Shown here one piece after another: positions 34,001 through 45,771 of a stretch of 64,000 nt of DNA. The notes beneath the pieces were generated by a model. That model was not told the DNA's origin and searched no databases. It saw nothing but the letters and a program-made list of their open reading frames with translations. The position numbers and the translations under genes were made by a program. Source of the stretch: Lytechinus variegatus (taxonomy: Eukaryota; Echinodermata; Echinoidea; Temnopleuroida; Toxopneustidae). Position 1 is the stretch's first letter, and every line of letters starts with the position of its first letter. The stretch spans positions 23,202,464-23,266,463 of the forward strand of contig NC_054746.1 of the NCBI RefSeq assembly GCF_018143015.1. The letters are read 5' to 3'.

Positions 34001-37000
34001 ATGAAAGATGCAAATAGGAAAATGATTTTGTGACTTTTTCCTAGAGTACGTATGTCATACAACCAATAGTATTATAATAAACAGGAATTCATTCTTGAAA
34101 TTCTCCTGTATCTTTTTCAAATGATGAGTTTAATGCATTCACATAATGTCTAATATTGAGGCTGAGACGGTGAGTGCCCAGTTGTTTTGGTTAGCATGCA
34201 TGTGTAAGTCTCCAGAATTATTTCTTGACTGTTTATAGCCAATATTTGGTGTTGATTATTTCAAATTTTAATTACTTGTGCACTTATTTTACCTTGATTT
34301 TGAGAGGGATGTATGTTTTAGTTTTAGTCGGTAAGACTTATGGGTGATATAAAATCACACTTGGGTTCTTATTTGATTGTGTTCTGTAATGCATTACTGT
34401 GCCATGCTCAGTAATGCTCAGGGGACATGTACTATGCCATATTTGTAAATGAGATTTGATGTAAAATGTCATACAGGTATTTCTTTTAGAACATTGTGAT
34501 TTGGAGTTTTCGCATTTGTTAATTTTTTGTTGTTGGCCATGCCATTATAATTCCACCAGATTGTGAAGAAAGGCAACATTGGTCAGCGTTGTATTGCCTG
34601 CGGTCACGTGGGTATTGTGGACCTGCGTCATAAGCTGAGTACATTCATCATCAAGAACCCTCCTGAACATGACCCAAGGAGCGTTGGATCGTCAAAGACT
34701 GAACGCAAGGGGAAGAAGTCCCAGAGTAAACAACAGAATGGAGAGGGTGATGCCTGTCAAGAGGAGGAAGATGCGAACTTAGTAAGCATTTTCATTTCTT
34801 ATGGGGTACTCAAGGCTGCAATAATAGAATGAACACTGAAACTTGAAATCACCCATTGTCTGTGTGTAATATGATGGTCTCAGAGTTCCATGTAGAGTTT
34901 AAAAGACTTATGAATTCAAAGGGAGAAGAGTCAAAAGCAGAATAGATGGCTGTCTTTGTGTGTAGCCCTTGCAGCTGCAACTAAATTATTAAAATATTTA
35001 TTAATATCATCCGATAGCTTTGGGAAGTGTACAGGAAGCTTCTCCAAATTTACATGTAAATCAATGCCATTGACATGATTGCAATGGTAGGTAATCTCTT
35101 GATATTCACATGCTTTGTACATTTTGTGATTTTGGAAAGGCAATATTTGAATTTGGACTATTTGAAATATAGCCTTTGCTGAATACTTGAAGATGTTGAA
35201 ACAGTGATGATTGCTTCCAAGATGCATTCTTGAGGGAAAATGTTTAGAAAATTTGTGCAAATTTGGTTTTAAGTGTAGTAGTATTCACATGGTGCTCTCA
35301 GCCGTATTATGTATCTTATGCATTGTGAGATGCATGATGTAGGTATTAGTCATGAAGGTATTTCTCTTGTTATGTCCATCTAGGATGATGGTGATGATGA
35401 GGAGTGGTCAGTTGATACCAGTGAAGAGGCTATCCGAGAGAGAATGGGAGACTTGAGCAGTGGTGCTAAGGGCTTGACCCTCAATGATGACTTGGAGAAG
35501 ACGGGACAGGAGAGACTCGACATCTTCTATAAATTTGTAAAGGTAAACCCCCCAAGATTTATTATAATAACAAGTATGCAATAACTGTTAAAAGCTACTG
35601 AAACCTTTCAAACTGATTGGATGATAGTAAGTGAAAGAAACTGTTCATCTGTTAATATAAACAAGTCTGTATACTATTATTATTATTATTATTATTTTAT
35701 TCGGCACTTAATCGAAAAGAAAACATGTACAATGCAAGATTGACAAATATTACAAAAATACAAATAGTGTTTAGACCTTTTCTCACCCAACCAGGTAGCC
35801 TGGGTAGGGAATAGGTCAACTTAATGGCCATGGCCCACAGGCCTTCCCTCCCACACCCGATTGGGTGAAAAAAGATCATTACATATAATACAGTTACGAA
35901 ATATAAAACAGGTAGGTTGCACAAGAAAAGGAATCAACTTACGTTTAAACATAACAATAGAAAACCAGGAGGAACAAATATTTGATTAAAATAAAATAAT
36001 TGTGCCAAAATTAGAAATCAGTTGAAGTAAATAACTTTATAACGCATGAGATAAAGGACGTAACAAAATCAGGATATTGGGAACCGTTTAGAAAATAAAT
36101 AAATAAATAAATAAATAAAAATATAAAAAATAAAAAACTTGAAAATGTGTTGTGGACCATTTAGACATATTTTTATTGATATTTTAATCTAGCTGGAACT
36201 TTAGGATATCCCTCTTGAGGACACCCAAAATATGATTAATATTTCCTGAGACCATTTCAACTCTGCATTCATAGGGCAGGGTTTCCCATACTATGGGATA
36301 TCTATGAATTGCAGTCTGATGGAGTCTCTCTGTTCTTGCCCTTAGGTGTACAAATCTAACGTCTACGTCAGAATGCCTTACACGTATTACAATATTATCT
36401 CTTGCGACTTCGCAAACTATCAAGCCATACAACAATTTAGCAAAAAAGGACACCATTAAGAAAATCCTCCGAGATTTTAACGTGTGCCATTTTAATAATC
36501 GCAAACGTTGGTCATATGGCATCTCTTGACGTCGCTGTCTGAGTATCATTCGTGTTGCCCTTCTCTGAATGTGCTCAAGCTTATCAATATGATTCTGAGT
36601 ATAGACCATCCAAGCTGGCACTCCATAATCAAGGATGGGCAGCACAAGTGACTTGTATAATGTCAGAAGCGCTCGTGAAGAGAGGCCAGCCGACATACGG
36701 GTTAGGAGCCCAAGCATACGGTTACACCTTGAAACAACATGATTTACATGGTCATCCCAGTTCAACTGGGAATTGAGAAATACCCCCAAGTACTTGATAC
36801 AACTGACCTGTTCAATTACCTCATCTTCTACCATGTAACTAGTGTTACCAACATTCTTTTTGCGAGGAGCAATTCTCATTGCTTTGGTTTTACTGGAATT
36901 CAACTGCATCTTGTTAAGACTACACCATGATACAACCCTATCTAGATCTTCCTGAAGAAATCTGGTCTCAGCTGGGTCTCTAATCAATCTATATATCAAT

Positions 37001-40000
37001 GTATCATCTGCAAAAAGCAGGCAATGTGATTGGACAACTCTTACTAGATCATTGATAAACATATTAAACAATCTCGGACCCAGGACACTCCCTTGGGGTA
37101 TACCAGAAGTAACAATTGCAGGATCTGAGCAAGAACCACGGTATTGCACAGCCTGGTAACGATTTGAGACAAATGACTTTATCCAATTCCACAGACTACC
37201 TTGTATATTGTAATTCTCAGAGAGCTTATTAAGAAGAATGTCGTGGGGCATGCGGTCGAAGGCCTTGCTAAAATCAAGGAACACAGTATCCATAATCGGG
37301 GTAGGAGATTTGTCAAGGGCAGTATACCATGTATGAGTTAGATTAATTAGCTGTGTTACACAGGACCTCTTTTGGCTAAACCCATGCTGGTTGGGGCTTA
37401 TCAAACCATATGTTTCTAGATGTTCTCGAATCCTATTATCAATCAAAGTTTCCATCATTTTACACACGATGCTTGTCAAGGCAACTGGACGATAATTTGA
37501 CACACTGTCTAGATGCACTACCAGATTTGTGGACAGGGATAATAAGAGCATCCTTCCATTGAGAAGGCAATTTACCAAGTGAAATTGAAATGTTGAATAT
37601 TCTTTGTAATACAGGTTAGATACAATACAATAGGTTAGATGGTATCAAGTTATTTTCAGCAATCTTCCTGTACTTAGCAATGCATGAAAAAAATGTGCAT
37701 GTAAAACATTTTGATTTTTCAACCGATTGAAAAAGAAATTGCTAACAATTTGACTTTTTAGTTAGGCAGGTAATTTGATTTTAGTTACAGACGAGAGTTC
37801 AGCCCATGCACACTTGTGTTAGTGCAGTCTGTTAATTTGATATAATGTAAAGTTAGCTGTAAAGAGGTTGTTTGATCATAACATGCTAAGTGAAGCAATA
37901 TATGTGTTTAGAATTTCACCAGGGTCTCGTAACACAAAGGTTGGCGATTGTTCGCACGCTTGATTTTCACGATGGATTGTACATTGTAGTCAATGGAATC
38001 AACCTTAGAAAAATGTTCTACGATCATTGCTAAGTTTTGTGTTACGGGCCCCAGATTTGAATATAAAATTGTGTTAACCATTTTGTTTCATTGAATAACA
38101 ATTTAGGCAAAGAAAGCAGGAGGTGACTTAAAGGGGTGCGACAAGGAGTTTTTGGTAGAAGCAGAGCGTCTTGACATAAAGGACAAAGGAGCTCTTATTT
38201 TAGCTGAACTTCTCCTTGATGAGCAAGTGTTGAAACAGCTCAAGCAGTATCAGTATCATTTCTTGAGGGTAAATACTGTTCATTATATTGCACTTTTACT
38301 GATTGGTGGTTATGTTAACATTGGATTTTTATTCTTTCATATTGGATTATTAAAAGCTGGTGGGTGATTCATAAAGCTGTTCGTAAGATGCACGACTGGT
38401 GATACTTTCTTGTGCTATGTGATTTCCCTATGTAATTGATTTATGACCTGTGAACATGTTCCAATCGTGCGTAGAGGCGTGCGTAACTTAATGAACCACT
38501 TTATGAAACACCCACAAGATATAAGTCAGTTATATCTAATAAAGCTCTGTATATGCAAAAGTGACCCTGGCACTAGCATTTTTTTTTATTCCAACCAATC
38601 AATTCAAATCATAGGTTGTTGTTTTTTTGTATAAAGAGTTTAATTTAAACTTATCTTAAATCAAATGCGAATCCTAAATGGACACTGATGATTGTTTAAA
38701 AATTAAGTTTTGTTTGATATTCTGAGCCGCAGCCGATTCCCACTCTTTTTTAAACTCTCCCCAGTCCACCTCTTGGTGAACAACAAATAAATGAATTTAA
38801 TTTTTTAAATTTCAGTTTTTGAATGACAATCCTAAGGGTCAGAAGTATTTCCTTGGAGGTATTGAACAGCTGATCGCTCTACATGCCAAGGTTCTGGTTC
38901 CTAAGGTACCTTCAATCTTCAAGGCTGTCTATGATCTTGACCTTGTCGATGAAGAGGTCATCCTAACCTGGGCTGCAAAGGTAAGCTTACGTCTACTGTT
39001 TGGAATGGACTCCTCTCAGAAACCATAGAAGAACCTCAGGTTTTTAGATTTAAGGGTTTACGTTTTAAGCTTCGTTCCTCATAATCTAGACTGCTCTCTC
39101 TGGCAAACCTCCTTTGCAAATCTTCCTCTGAGTATTTGAGATTCAATCAACCAGGTACTAAAAGATCTGTCAAGTAACTCACATTTTTAGTTACAACAGT
39201 TGAAAACTTAGGCTATATTTCTTGTCTTTCTTTAAAAAAATCTATCATGTACTTTATCTGCCAGTCAATTGTTTGCAATTTTATTGTATTCATTACTTAA
39301 AGCCCCCCCCTCTAAAAAAAACAAATGTTTACAAATCACCAAATAAAAATAGTTATCAAAATTAAGTATATCATAACACTATTAATATATTGTGTTAGAA
39401 ATTGTATAATAGTTCTACCTTTTCAATAAGATTAACATTCTTTTTAAAGTATCTTAATTTCTCTTCATGCCACCATTCTATCATTTATGAAAGTACTTGA
39501 CTATTGCAATGGATCTATGCATCCTGAATTAGTGGTATTTTGTTTGTTCTTTTAGCCATCCAAGAAGTATGTTTCAAAGGAGATAATGCAACAGATTCAT
39601 GAGAAAGCAGCTCCTTTCATCAAATGGCTCAAAGAGGCAGAAGAAGAAGAGTCCAGTGAGGATGAAGTCGTGGTTAGTATTTCTTGTGATATTCTTAGTT
39701 CTTTGACATCTCTTTCAAACAGGCAGTAAAAACGCAAATAATAATGTAAAGGAAATCCTGCTTTTGCATCATAAAGAACACAATTTTTGTCTTGCCTGCA
39801 TAGCAGAGCGAGGCTATAGGCACCACTTTTCCGATGGCGGCAGCAACGCCATCAATGTTGAAATCTTAACAAAGGTTGAATTTTTCAGATTTCCCCATAA
39901 ATTAAAAAGTATGTGCAACTATTTCATGATACAATGAGTTGGGCAATCGTTAAAAATCTTAGAAGTATTCACTGCACATCTGCTTTACAAAGCTCTATTT

Positions 40001-40780
40001 TTTCAAACCTTATATCTGGAAAAAAATTTGAAAACAAAAAGAGATCACTTACAAGCTAGCAGTCTTTGAGTTTAGCGTATTTGTGCCTGCACCTCAAGAA
40101 ATATTGATCACGATCTGAATGGCTCTTAGTTTTGGCATTTAACCAAAGACTGCCTGTGATAAAACCACAAGTAAACTTAAAATTTTTGAAAATACAAGTC
40201 TCCCTGCATGTGCAGTAAAGTATACTATTGTTTATGACACAAGTAAACACATATGGTTCTGTTTGTTTTTGAAATGCCAAATAAATAATAAATAATAATA
40301 ATCATAATATTATCCCAGCCATGGCGTAATTTCCTTCAGCAAGAAATTAATCCACAATGTGCTGCACTCAACCCAGGTGAGGTAAATGGGTACTGGTAGG
40401 AAGTAATTCCTTAAAAAGCTGTGTGCGCTATGAACGCCTAGCTTAGCCGGGTAATATAGGAGCGCCTTGAGCACCTAACAAGGTGGATATGTGCACGATA
40501 TTAATACCCTATATTATTATAATAATAGTAATAATAATGTCATGGAAACAACGCTTCCTGTCCTTTTGATTAATTTTTGTACTGTTTCTTTTTTATAGTA
40601 TTGAGATTCCTTTTATTCTTCATTTCATTGGAATATTGATTGTTTGATATCTGTTTACAGGTTGCTTTCAGTAACCGTGGAGGAGCTGGTCTCAAGGTGG
40701 AGAGTGCTCAACCAAACAAGACACCTGCTGCTCCACCACCTGCAAAGGAAGAAGATGACCTTGACATCGATGATATCTAA
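30952..40780 (+). CDS. EIF5: Eukaryotic translation initiation factor 5 (complete, nine coding exons)
   Basis: Exons 30952-31023, 31297-31378, 32968-33140, 34560-34781, 35384-35542, 38107-38268, 38816-38980, 39556-39672 and 40661-40780 join to 1272 bases, 423 residues plus stop; human eIF5 has 431. eIF5 is the GTPase-activating protein of eIF2 in the 48S preinitiation complex and a scaffold for eIF3, eIF1 and eIF2-beta. Seen: N-terminal [19 protein letters not shown] with the arginine finger at R15; [10 protein letters not shown]; a zinc finger at C99, C102, C120 and C123; an acidic linker with [13 protein letters not shown]; a HEAT/W2 domain from about residue 225 with KKYVSKE and [13 protein letters not shown]; and an acidic tail DDLDIDDI. 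All key residues are present. Introns hold a SINE, a LINE and small repeats. Confidence 0.96.
31297..31378 (+). CDS. EIF5: eIF5 coding exon 2
   Basis: Codons 25-51 plus one base (phase 1), acceptor TTTCAG, donor GTAAGT. Encodes [17 protein letters not shown] and the RPPT motif whose split tyrosine codon completes RPPTYPTK. Confidence 0.95.
32968..33140 (+). CDS. EIF5: eIF5 coding exon 3
   Basis: Residues 52-109, acceptor TGCACAG, donor GTAAGA. Contains [28 protein letters not shown] and the first zinc pair C99-x2-C102 in [11 protein letters not shown]. Confidence 0.95.
33205..33536 (+). mobile_element. tRNA-derived SINE in an eIF5 intron
   Basis: It begins CGTGGTGTAGCGGTTCTGAC (A-box region) with B box GTTCAAATCCC at 33252-33262, a core with AATGGGTACCCGGTAGG, and the tail GTTAAGCGCTATATAAATGC then ATT repeats. 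It starts 65 bases after coding exon 3, in the same sense as the gene. The head is the best preserved of the SINEs here. Confidence 0.85.
34560..34781 (+). CDS. EIF5: eIF5 coding exon 4
   Basis: Residues 110-183, acceptor TTCCACCAG, donor GTAAGC, phase 0. Contains the second zinc pair in GQRCIACGH, then [17 protein letters not shown], closing the GAP domain, and a charged lysine-rich linker. The linker is shorter than in human and lacks its proline run. Confidence 0.93.
35384..35542 (+). CDS. EIF5: eIF5 coding exon 5
   Basis: 53 codons after a CCATCTAG acceptor, donor GTAAAC. Encodes the acidic DDGDDEEW stretch, in the position of the conserved acidic tryptophan motif of eIF5, then [16 protein letters not shown] and the start of the HEAT domain. 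Confidence 0.93.
35680..37620 (-). mobile_element. 5'-truncated LINE (CR1/Rex/Jockey-like), antisense in an eIF5 intron
   Basis: A minus-strand frame ending at 36184 encodes the RT palm: motif [18 protein letters not shown], motif [21 protein letters not shown], motif [11 protein letters not shown], then KYLGVFL and a thumb domain of normal length. A +1/-1 shift near 37500-37540 separates the upstream [17 protein letters not shown] from [12 protein letters not shown], so the copy is inactive. The endonuclease and any first ORF are missing. The 3' UTR ends with AATAAT repeats near 35680-35696. Its motifs place it in the Jockey/CR1 superfamily; the exact clade is undecided. Confidence 0.85.
36091..36122. 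repeat. (AAAT)n microsatellite in the LINE 3' UTR
   Basis: About seven AAAT units on the + strand, followed by an AT-rich run. Confidence 0.8.
37922..38051. mobile_element. ~130-bp MITE with GGG(C)TCGTAACACAAA-type ends
   Basis: GGGTCTCGTAACACAAAGGTT at the left is inverted as TTTTGTGTTACGGGCCC at the right, with one small mismatch block. It ends 55 bases before eIF5 coding exon 6. Confidence 0.7.
38107..38268 (+). CDS. EIF5: eIF5 coding exon 6
   Basis: 54 codons, acceptor AATTTAG, donor GTAAAT. HEAT-domain helices with [20 protein letters not shown], human [20 protein letters not shown]. Confidence 0.94.
38362..38518. mobile_element. ~157-bp MITE with GTG(G)GTG-TTCATAAAG ends
   Basis: GGTGGGTGATTCATAAAGC at the left is inverted as CTTTATGAAACACCCAC at the right. 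A related segment lies at 13706-13864. Confidence 0.6.
38816..38980 (+). CDS. EIF5: eIF5 coding exon 7
   Basis: 55 codons, acceptor AATTTCAG, donor GTAAGC. Encodes [20 protein letters not shown] and [13 protein letters not shown], the first part of the aromatic-acidic region. Confidence 0.94.
39556..39672 (+). CDS. EIF5: eIF5 coding exon 8
   Basis: 39 codons, acceptor CTTTTAG, donor GTTAGT (weaker). Encodes [17 protein letters not shown] and [18 protein letters not shown], the AA-box region that contacts eIF2-beta and eIF3 in the family. Confidence 0.94.
39785..39945 (+). mobile_element. Family B element, 5' fragment (B5)
   Basis: Begins TTTTTGTCTTGCCTGCATAG and keeps the GC-rich TTTTCCGATGGCGGC block and the first part of one unit, then diverges. 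No 3' end is found. Confidence 0.7.
40312..40525 (+). mobile_element. tRNA-type SINE, 5'-truncated
   Basis: Starts at the core (ATCCCAGCCATGGCGTAATT) and continues with CAGCAAGAAATTAATCCACA and GGGTAATATAGGAGCGCCTT to a TATTATTATAAT tail. It lies in the last eIF5 intron. Confidence 0.75.
40661..40780 (+). CDS. EIF5: eIF5 coding exon 9 and stop
   Basis: 40 codons including TAA at 40778-40780, acceptor CTGTTTACAG. Encodes a variable Ala/Pro-rich stretch and the acidic tail DDLDIDDI, as human DDIDIDAI. Confidence 0.93.
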   Translation, partial: VAFSNRGGAGLKVESAQPNKTPAAPPPAKEEDDLDIDDI

Positions 40781-41190
40781 ATACCGTCTCTACTGTGTAC
40801 ATTGTCAAAAAACTGTCTTTATTATACACATCTGCATACCAGTAACCATCTTCTCACAAGTTTAGATATGTTCTATTTTCTGGCTTTCACTAGAAAGGGG
40901 ATGATTTTGTGCTATGGTAAGTGTGTTATCTCCGGGTATTTTGTGGTGGAATTTTATTTTAGTCGTAGGTTGCACAGTGAAATCAGTATGATCCACAACA
41001 AGAATGGATGCATTTGCTTTCTTATGCTATTAAAGGCATTTTTCTCATTTTCATGGTAAATATACAGTTCATATTATATTAAAATACATTATGGGTAGAT
41101 GTAAGTTAAGTTTGATGACCTATCAACGTGTGATTATATTGTTGCTACCATTCAATGACAAAAAAAGGTAGAAATAAATTGAAAATAAAT
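40781..41190 (+). other. EIF5: eIF5 3' UTR, with AATAAA at 41173 and 41184
   Basis: Two AATAAA words at about 41173 and 41184 are the first clear polyadenylation signals after the stop. The UTR end is inferred. Confidence 0.45.
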
Positions 41191-42640
41191 GATGAAATGG
41201 ATGGTATTTTAAAATCAGAAAATGATTATTTGACTTGTGAGTCCAAAATAGTTCATATTGGAGACTGATTCTATGGATCTTAATTTTTGTTTTTCAATAT
41301 AGTAAGATCAAACTTCGGAATTGTTTTTATAATCTATTGTGCACTAATTGTTGAATTTATTGTTGCAAAGCATGCTTTGAAATTTAAAAAAACAAACAGC
41401 CAATTATTGAAACCTCAGAGCATACCACTTAATACATTGTGTAGGAAATGTACATTGTAGAAATGCTACTGTCATAGTCCTATTGGATATATATCACTCA
41501 GTATATTATTCCATTTTCAAGGTAACTGAAATTTTGTCATATATCAGCTTGTCATTTGTTGTTTATGTAATGCATATCAGAGATATAAATGTTACTACTT
41601 TTCTTCTGCAAAGGTGGTTATGCTGCCTATAATTGTTATATCTTTTATAGGGTCAAATATTTAAGTGGATGGGTGAATGAAGTGAACTGTTTGGAGGGGG
41701 GAGGAGTGTTACAGTTGTCAAAAGTTTACTTGATATCAAGAAATGAATTCAAGGATCAAAATCTTATACAGTAGGACCTTGTATTGCTTCTTATCAAGAC
41801 AATCAAACCATTGAATATTATAGATATTACCGAAACAAATTAAAATTATAACTTCTTGGAAAACTACATCGTATTTTGCTTATTGCTTTCCATGTTTGTT
41901 GAAATGGAATAGTCATTCTAAAGTTGTTGTATTTTGTGCAAACCTTTTACTGTGGAATACAAGCTGAGAATGTCTTGTTCATGAGTATTGTTATTGCATG
42001 CTACTCATATCTATTAAAATGCAGATGAATTGTGTCATAAACTAATTATTTATGCATTACATTGTCCTTATTTCTCGTTTCAGTCCAAAATATTCATATC
42101 TGTTGTATTGTTAAAACGATGACCAGTGTCCTTGTACAACTGCAAATTCCAAATATTGTCAAGTACTTGAAGGAACCTATGTCTAAATGCACTTTTGTGG
42201 ACTAACTCTTTTTTTTTTCTTCTGTTATTGGTTTTCATAAAATAACAGTAACAAACAATATAGGCTGACAATAATTTCAAGGCTATTTAAACACATTAAC
42301 AAGCTGAATTATCTCAACTCTTGACATGAAATAAGTTGTGACAAAGTGATGTCATTATGATATCATGAATTACATGGAGTTGGTGTTACCTTGGACATTG
42401 AAGTGCTTATTTGCATCTTTGTTCACAGAAAAGAGGTGATTTGCCTTGCCATGTCTGAAAGCAATGTTGCTAAGCTTTTGTTACGTATAAGGCTTTAAAA
42501 AGACCAGAAATGATTGAATCACCATCACTCTTGTCATATTTGATGGTAGAAAGCTTATTGGGAGGGGTCTTGGTACAGTGAAAGCAGACCTCTCAACCAC
42601 TCTGATTTTGGAGGAAAGAATACTAATTTCAACCATTCAG
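41191..42640. other. Intergenic AT-rich DNA, nothing recognised
   Basis: No gene or clear repeat was seen. Longer eIF5 3' UTR isoforms could extend into it. Confidence 0.45.
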
Positions 42641-42783
42641 GGGAGCGTTTCATCAACATTTATGTCCAACAAGTCAGATCCGACAACTTTCCCCGATCCT
42701 GATTGGCTGAGAGGTACTGTTGCTATGGTAATTGTTGGATCAAACAGGACTTGTCGGATAAAATCCTTTCATGAAACGCTCAC
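42641..42783. mobile_element. ~143-bp MITE with GAGCGTTTCAT ends
   Basis: GGAGCGTTTCATCAAC at the left is inverted as TTTCATGAAACGCTC at the right; subterminal GTCCAACAAGTC and GGACTTGTCGGAT also pair. Confidence 0.75.
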
Positions 42784-43410
42784 CTGACCTCTTGTTCCAA
42801 AATGATTCTTCTTGAGAACCTAATTTAAAATCCTATGTGAAGTACTGTTTTTCCCAATTTTTGTGTAAAACCATTCTTTTTTCCAGTTACATACATTGAG
42901 AGGTCTGTTGGAGGTATATCAACGCTAAAGTATGTAGAAGTATTTCAATCGTTGGCATGAGTTGGCCCTAACGTAAGATAAATTTACTTTATTAAAATAG
43001 CATTGTTTTCAGAATACACAGTATGGCCAGTTTCAGGAACCGTGCCAATGTGCTAGTAACTTTCAACATTACTTGTTGCAAAGTTAAAAGGGAAAGTTCA
43101 TCCTTACATCAAGTTTGTTTAAAAGCCTGAATGTTTGATCAATCTTCTAAAAGATGATAGTGTAATGGTTTTATAAGTTTGGATTGTGGGACATCATATG
43201 TGATAAGCTCTCTCATATGTCATGTGATATAAGTGCAATTTTCTCTGCTCTTGAAATTGATTTTACCTGATGTGTAATTCTGCCATCTGCCAATGAAATT
43301 GTGCATAAAATAATGTACACATTGGTGCCTAAGCATGACATTCAGTCGTACTTGAGTCTTGTCGATAGTCAACAACTTTCTTGACCACAGCTTTTTGGTA
43401 TTTGGTTATA
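42784..43410. other. Intergenic DNA with a degraded MITE-like segment
   Basis: AAAGGGAAAGTTCATCC at about 43087 resembles the ends of the MITE at 54273 (AAAGGGGAAGTTCACCC), with no right end seen. Otherwise unassigned. Confidence 0.35.
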
Positions 43411-44606
43411 GATGATGGTGATGATAGTGATGGTAAAGATGATGATGGTAATGATAGTGATGGTAAAGATGATGGTAATGATAGTGATGGTAAAGATGAT
43501 GATGGTAATGATAGTGATGGTAAAGATGATGATGGTAATGATAGTGATGGTAAAGATGATGGTAATGATAGTGATGGTAAAGATGATGATGGTAATGATA
43601 GTGATGGTAAACATGATGATGGTAATGATAGTGATGGTAAACATGATGGTAATGATAGTGATGGTAAAGATGATGATGGTAATGATAGTGATGGTAAAGA
43701 TGATGATGGTAATGATAGTGATGGTAAAGATGATAATGGTAATGATAGTGATGGTAAAGATGATGATGGTAATGATAGTGATGGTAAAGATGATGATGGT
43801 AATGATAGTGATGGTAAACATGATAATGGTAATGATAGTGATGGTAAAGATGATGGTAATGATAGTGATGGTAAAGATGATGATGGTAATGATAGTGATG
43901 GTAAAGATGATGATGGTAATGATAGTGATGGTAAAGATGATGATGGTAATGATAGTGATGGTAAACATGATGGTAATGATAGTGATGGTAAAGATGATGA
44001 TGGTAATGATAGTGATGGTAAAGATGATGATGGTAATGATAGTGATGGTAAACATGATAATGGTAATGATAGTGATGGTAAAGATGATGGTAATGATAGT
44101 GATGGTAAAGATGGTGATGGTAATGATAGTGATGGTAAAGATGATGATGGTAATGATAGTGATGGTAAAGATGATGATGGTAATGATAGTGATGGTAAAG
44201 ATGATGGTAATGATAGTGATGGTAAAGATGATGATGGTAATGATAGTGATGGTAAAGATGATGATGGTAATGATAGTGATGGTAAAGATGATGATGGTAA
44301 TGATAGTGATGGTAAAGATGATGATGGTAATGATAGTGATGGTAAAGATGATGATGGTAATGATAGTGATGGTAAAGATGATGATGGTAATGATAGTGAT
44401 GGTAAAGATGATGATGGTAATGATAGTGATGGTAAAGATGATGATGGTAATGATAGTGATGGTAAAGATGATGATGGTAATGATAGTGATGGTAAAGATG
44501 ATGATGGTAATGATAGTGATGGTAAACATGATGATGGTAATGATAGTGATGGTAAAGATGATGATGGTAATGATAGTGATGGTAAAGATGATGATGGTAA
44601 TGATAA
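43411..44606 (+). repeat. Minisatellite of 27/30-bp units, about 40 copies
   Basis: The basic 30-bp unit reads GATGATGATGGTAAT then GATAGTGATGGTAAA; seven units lack one GAT and are 27 bp. Because every unit is a multiple of three, several frames on both strands stay open for 400-520 codons. The + strand is almost free of C. The last 12 full units are 30-mers identical but for one base, while the first 28 are mixed. A degenerate GTGATG-rich tail runs on to about 44765. Confidence 0.95.
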
Positions 44607-44793
44607 AATTGTGATGGTGACGACAGTGATGACAATGGTGATGCTGAAGATGGTGATGTTGATGATGAAAGTGATGTTGATGATAGTGATGTTGATGACA
44701 ATGAGTGTGATAGTGATGGCAATGGTGAATAATGAAAGAGAAGGTAATGGTCTTTGGTGATGGTGATTTGCAGGATTGTGGTAGTGGCGGTAG

Positions 44794-45350
44794 CCCGGGG
44801 GGGCACTTCCATTCACGAGTGGATACCATGCGTGACCATGGGGTCTCGAAAAGCACCCTAAACATGTAATTTCCATATTCTGAAAATGCACCCCCTAACA
44901 AGTATTGTCGTGTGAAACCCTACCCGTAACAAGTATTGGAAACAAAACGATACTCTTGGCAAATATTCCCTAAAATGAACCCCTAAACAAGTACAGGAAT
45001 GTTTTATTGTTACGAGTCCTTCGGTCGTCGGCTTTACCTTATTTGGTTTAGTACGATCCCACCTTCTACACCTCGCGCAAATCGGACTCTAAACACGAAG
45101 TTTTGGGGCAAAAAGGACATCCTTTATAGAACATTTTAATTTTGTTTTATCATCCCCGCAAATTCGACACTAAACACGTAATTTTCCTAGCCAAATAGAT
45201 ACCCTTTTTTCATTATTTTTGTGTTTTTGACACCCTTATCACGTTACGTACGTAACGTGCCCTATCGTGAAAAAGACATCCTTTTTACATGTTTTTTTGG
45301 TCGCGCATGGTATCCACTCGTCAATGTAAGTGGCCCCCCCCCCCCCCGGG
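44794..45350 (-). mobile_element. hAT-type MITE, copy 2 (inverted relative to copy 1)
   Basis: Ends CCCGGGGGGGCACTTCC and GGCCCCCC...CCCGGG enclose inverted blocks with GTGGATACCATGCG. The 8-base word GGCGGTAG flanks it exactly at 44786-44793 and 45351-45358. The interior matches copy 1 in reverse orientation, including the palindrome at 45240-45259. No protein is encoded. Confidence 0.88.
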
Positions 45351-45771
45351 GGCGGTAGAAATATGATAAAAAAGACATAAGGTCAACAACAAAAAAGAAA
45401 AAAAAGGGGGGGGGGACTTATGCCTTCTGTGGATGATTGATGGTATGTATGTAGTTATTAATGTAGAAATAATATTGGTCTAAAAAGCACCATATGTTAC
45501 CCTGAATTTACAAACATTAAAAAAAATTATCAATTATTCAAAATGAAGTTTGATTTCTGTTAGTCAAATAATGATGATAAATGATAATCTGGTTAATTAT
45601 AATACACTTAAAACATGCATTATACATATATAAGCGCTTACAGATTTATTACTACCCCATGTTATAATTCGTCATCATCCGTGAAAGTACAGTCCACGAG
45701 ATTGGTGTATCATCATGCTTGTAGAATTGTGCAGGAGTATGTACAGTGCTGTGGAAGATCTATTCTACTTC
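45351..45771. other. Intergenic AT-rich DNA, nothing recognised
   Basis: No supported feature. Confidence 0.45.

Noticed and set aside
43411-44606. CRISPR-like array
   Set aside because: There are no unique spacers; the whole unit repeats in tandem, and the genome is that of an animal.
43381-44891. Long Asp-rich, Ser/Leu-rich or His/Tyr-rich proteins over the minisatellite
   Set aside because: Five frames are open at once only because units are multiples of three without stops; one minus-strand frame even starts inside the adjacent MITE. No homology or gene structure supports any of them.
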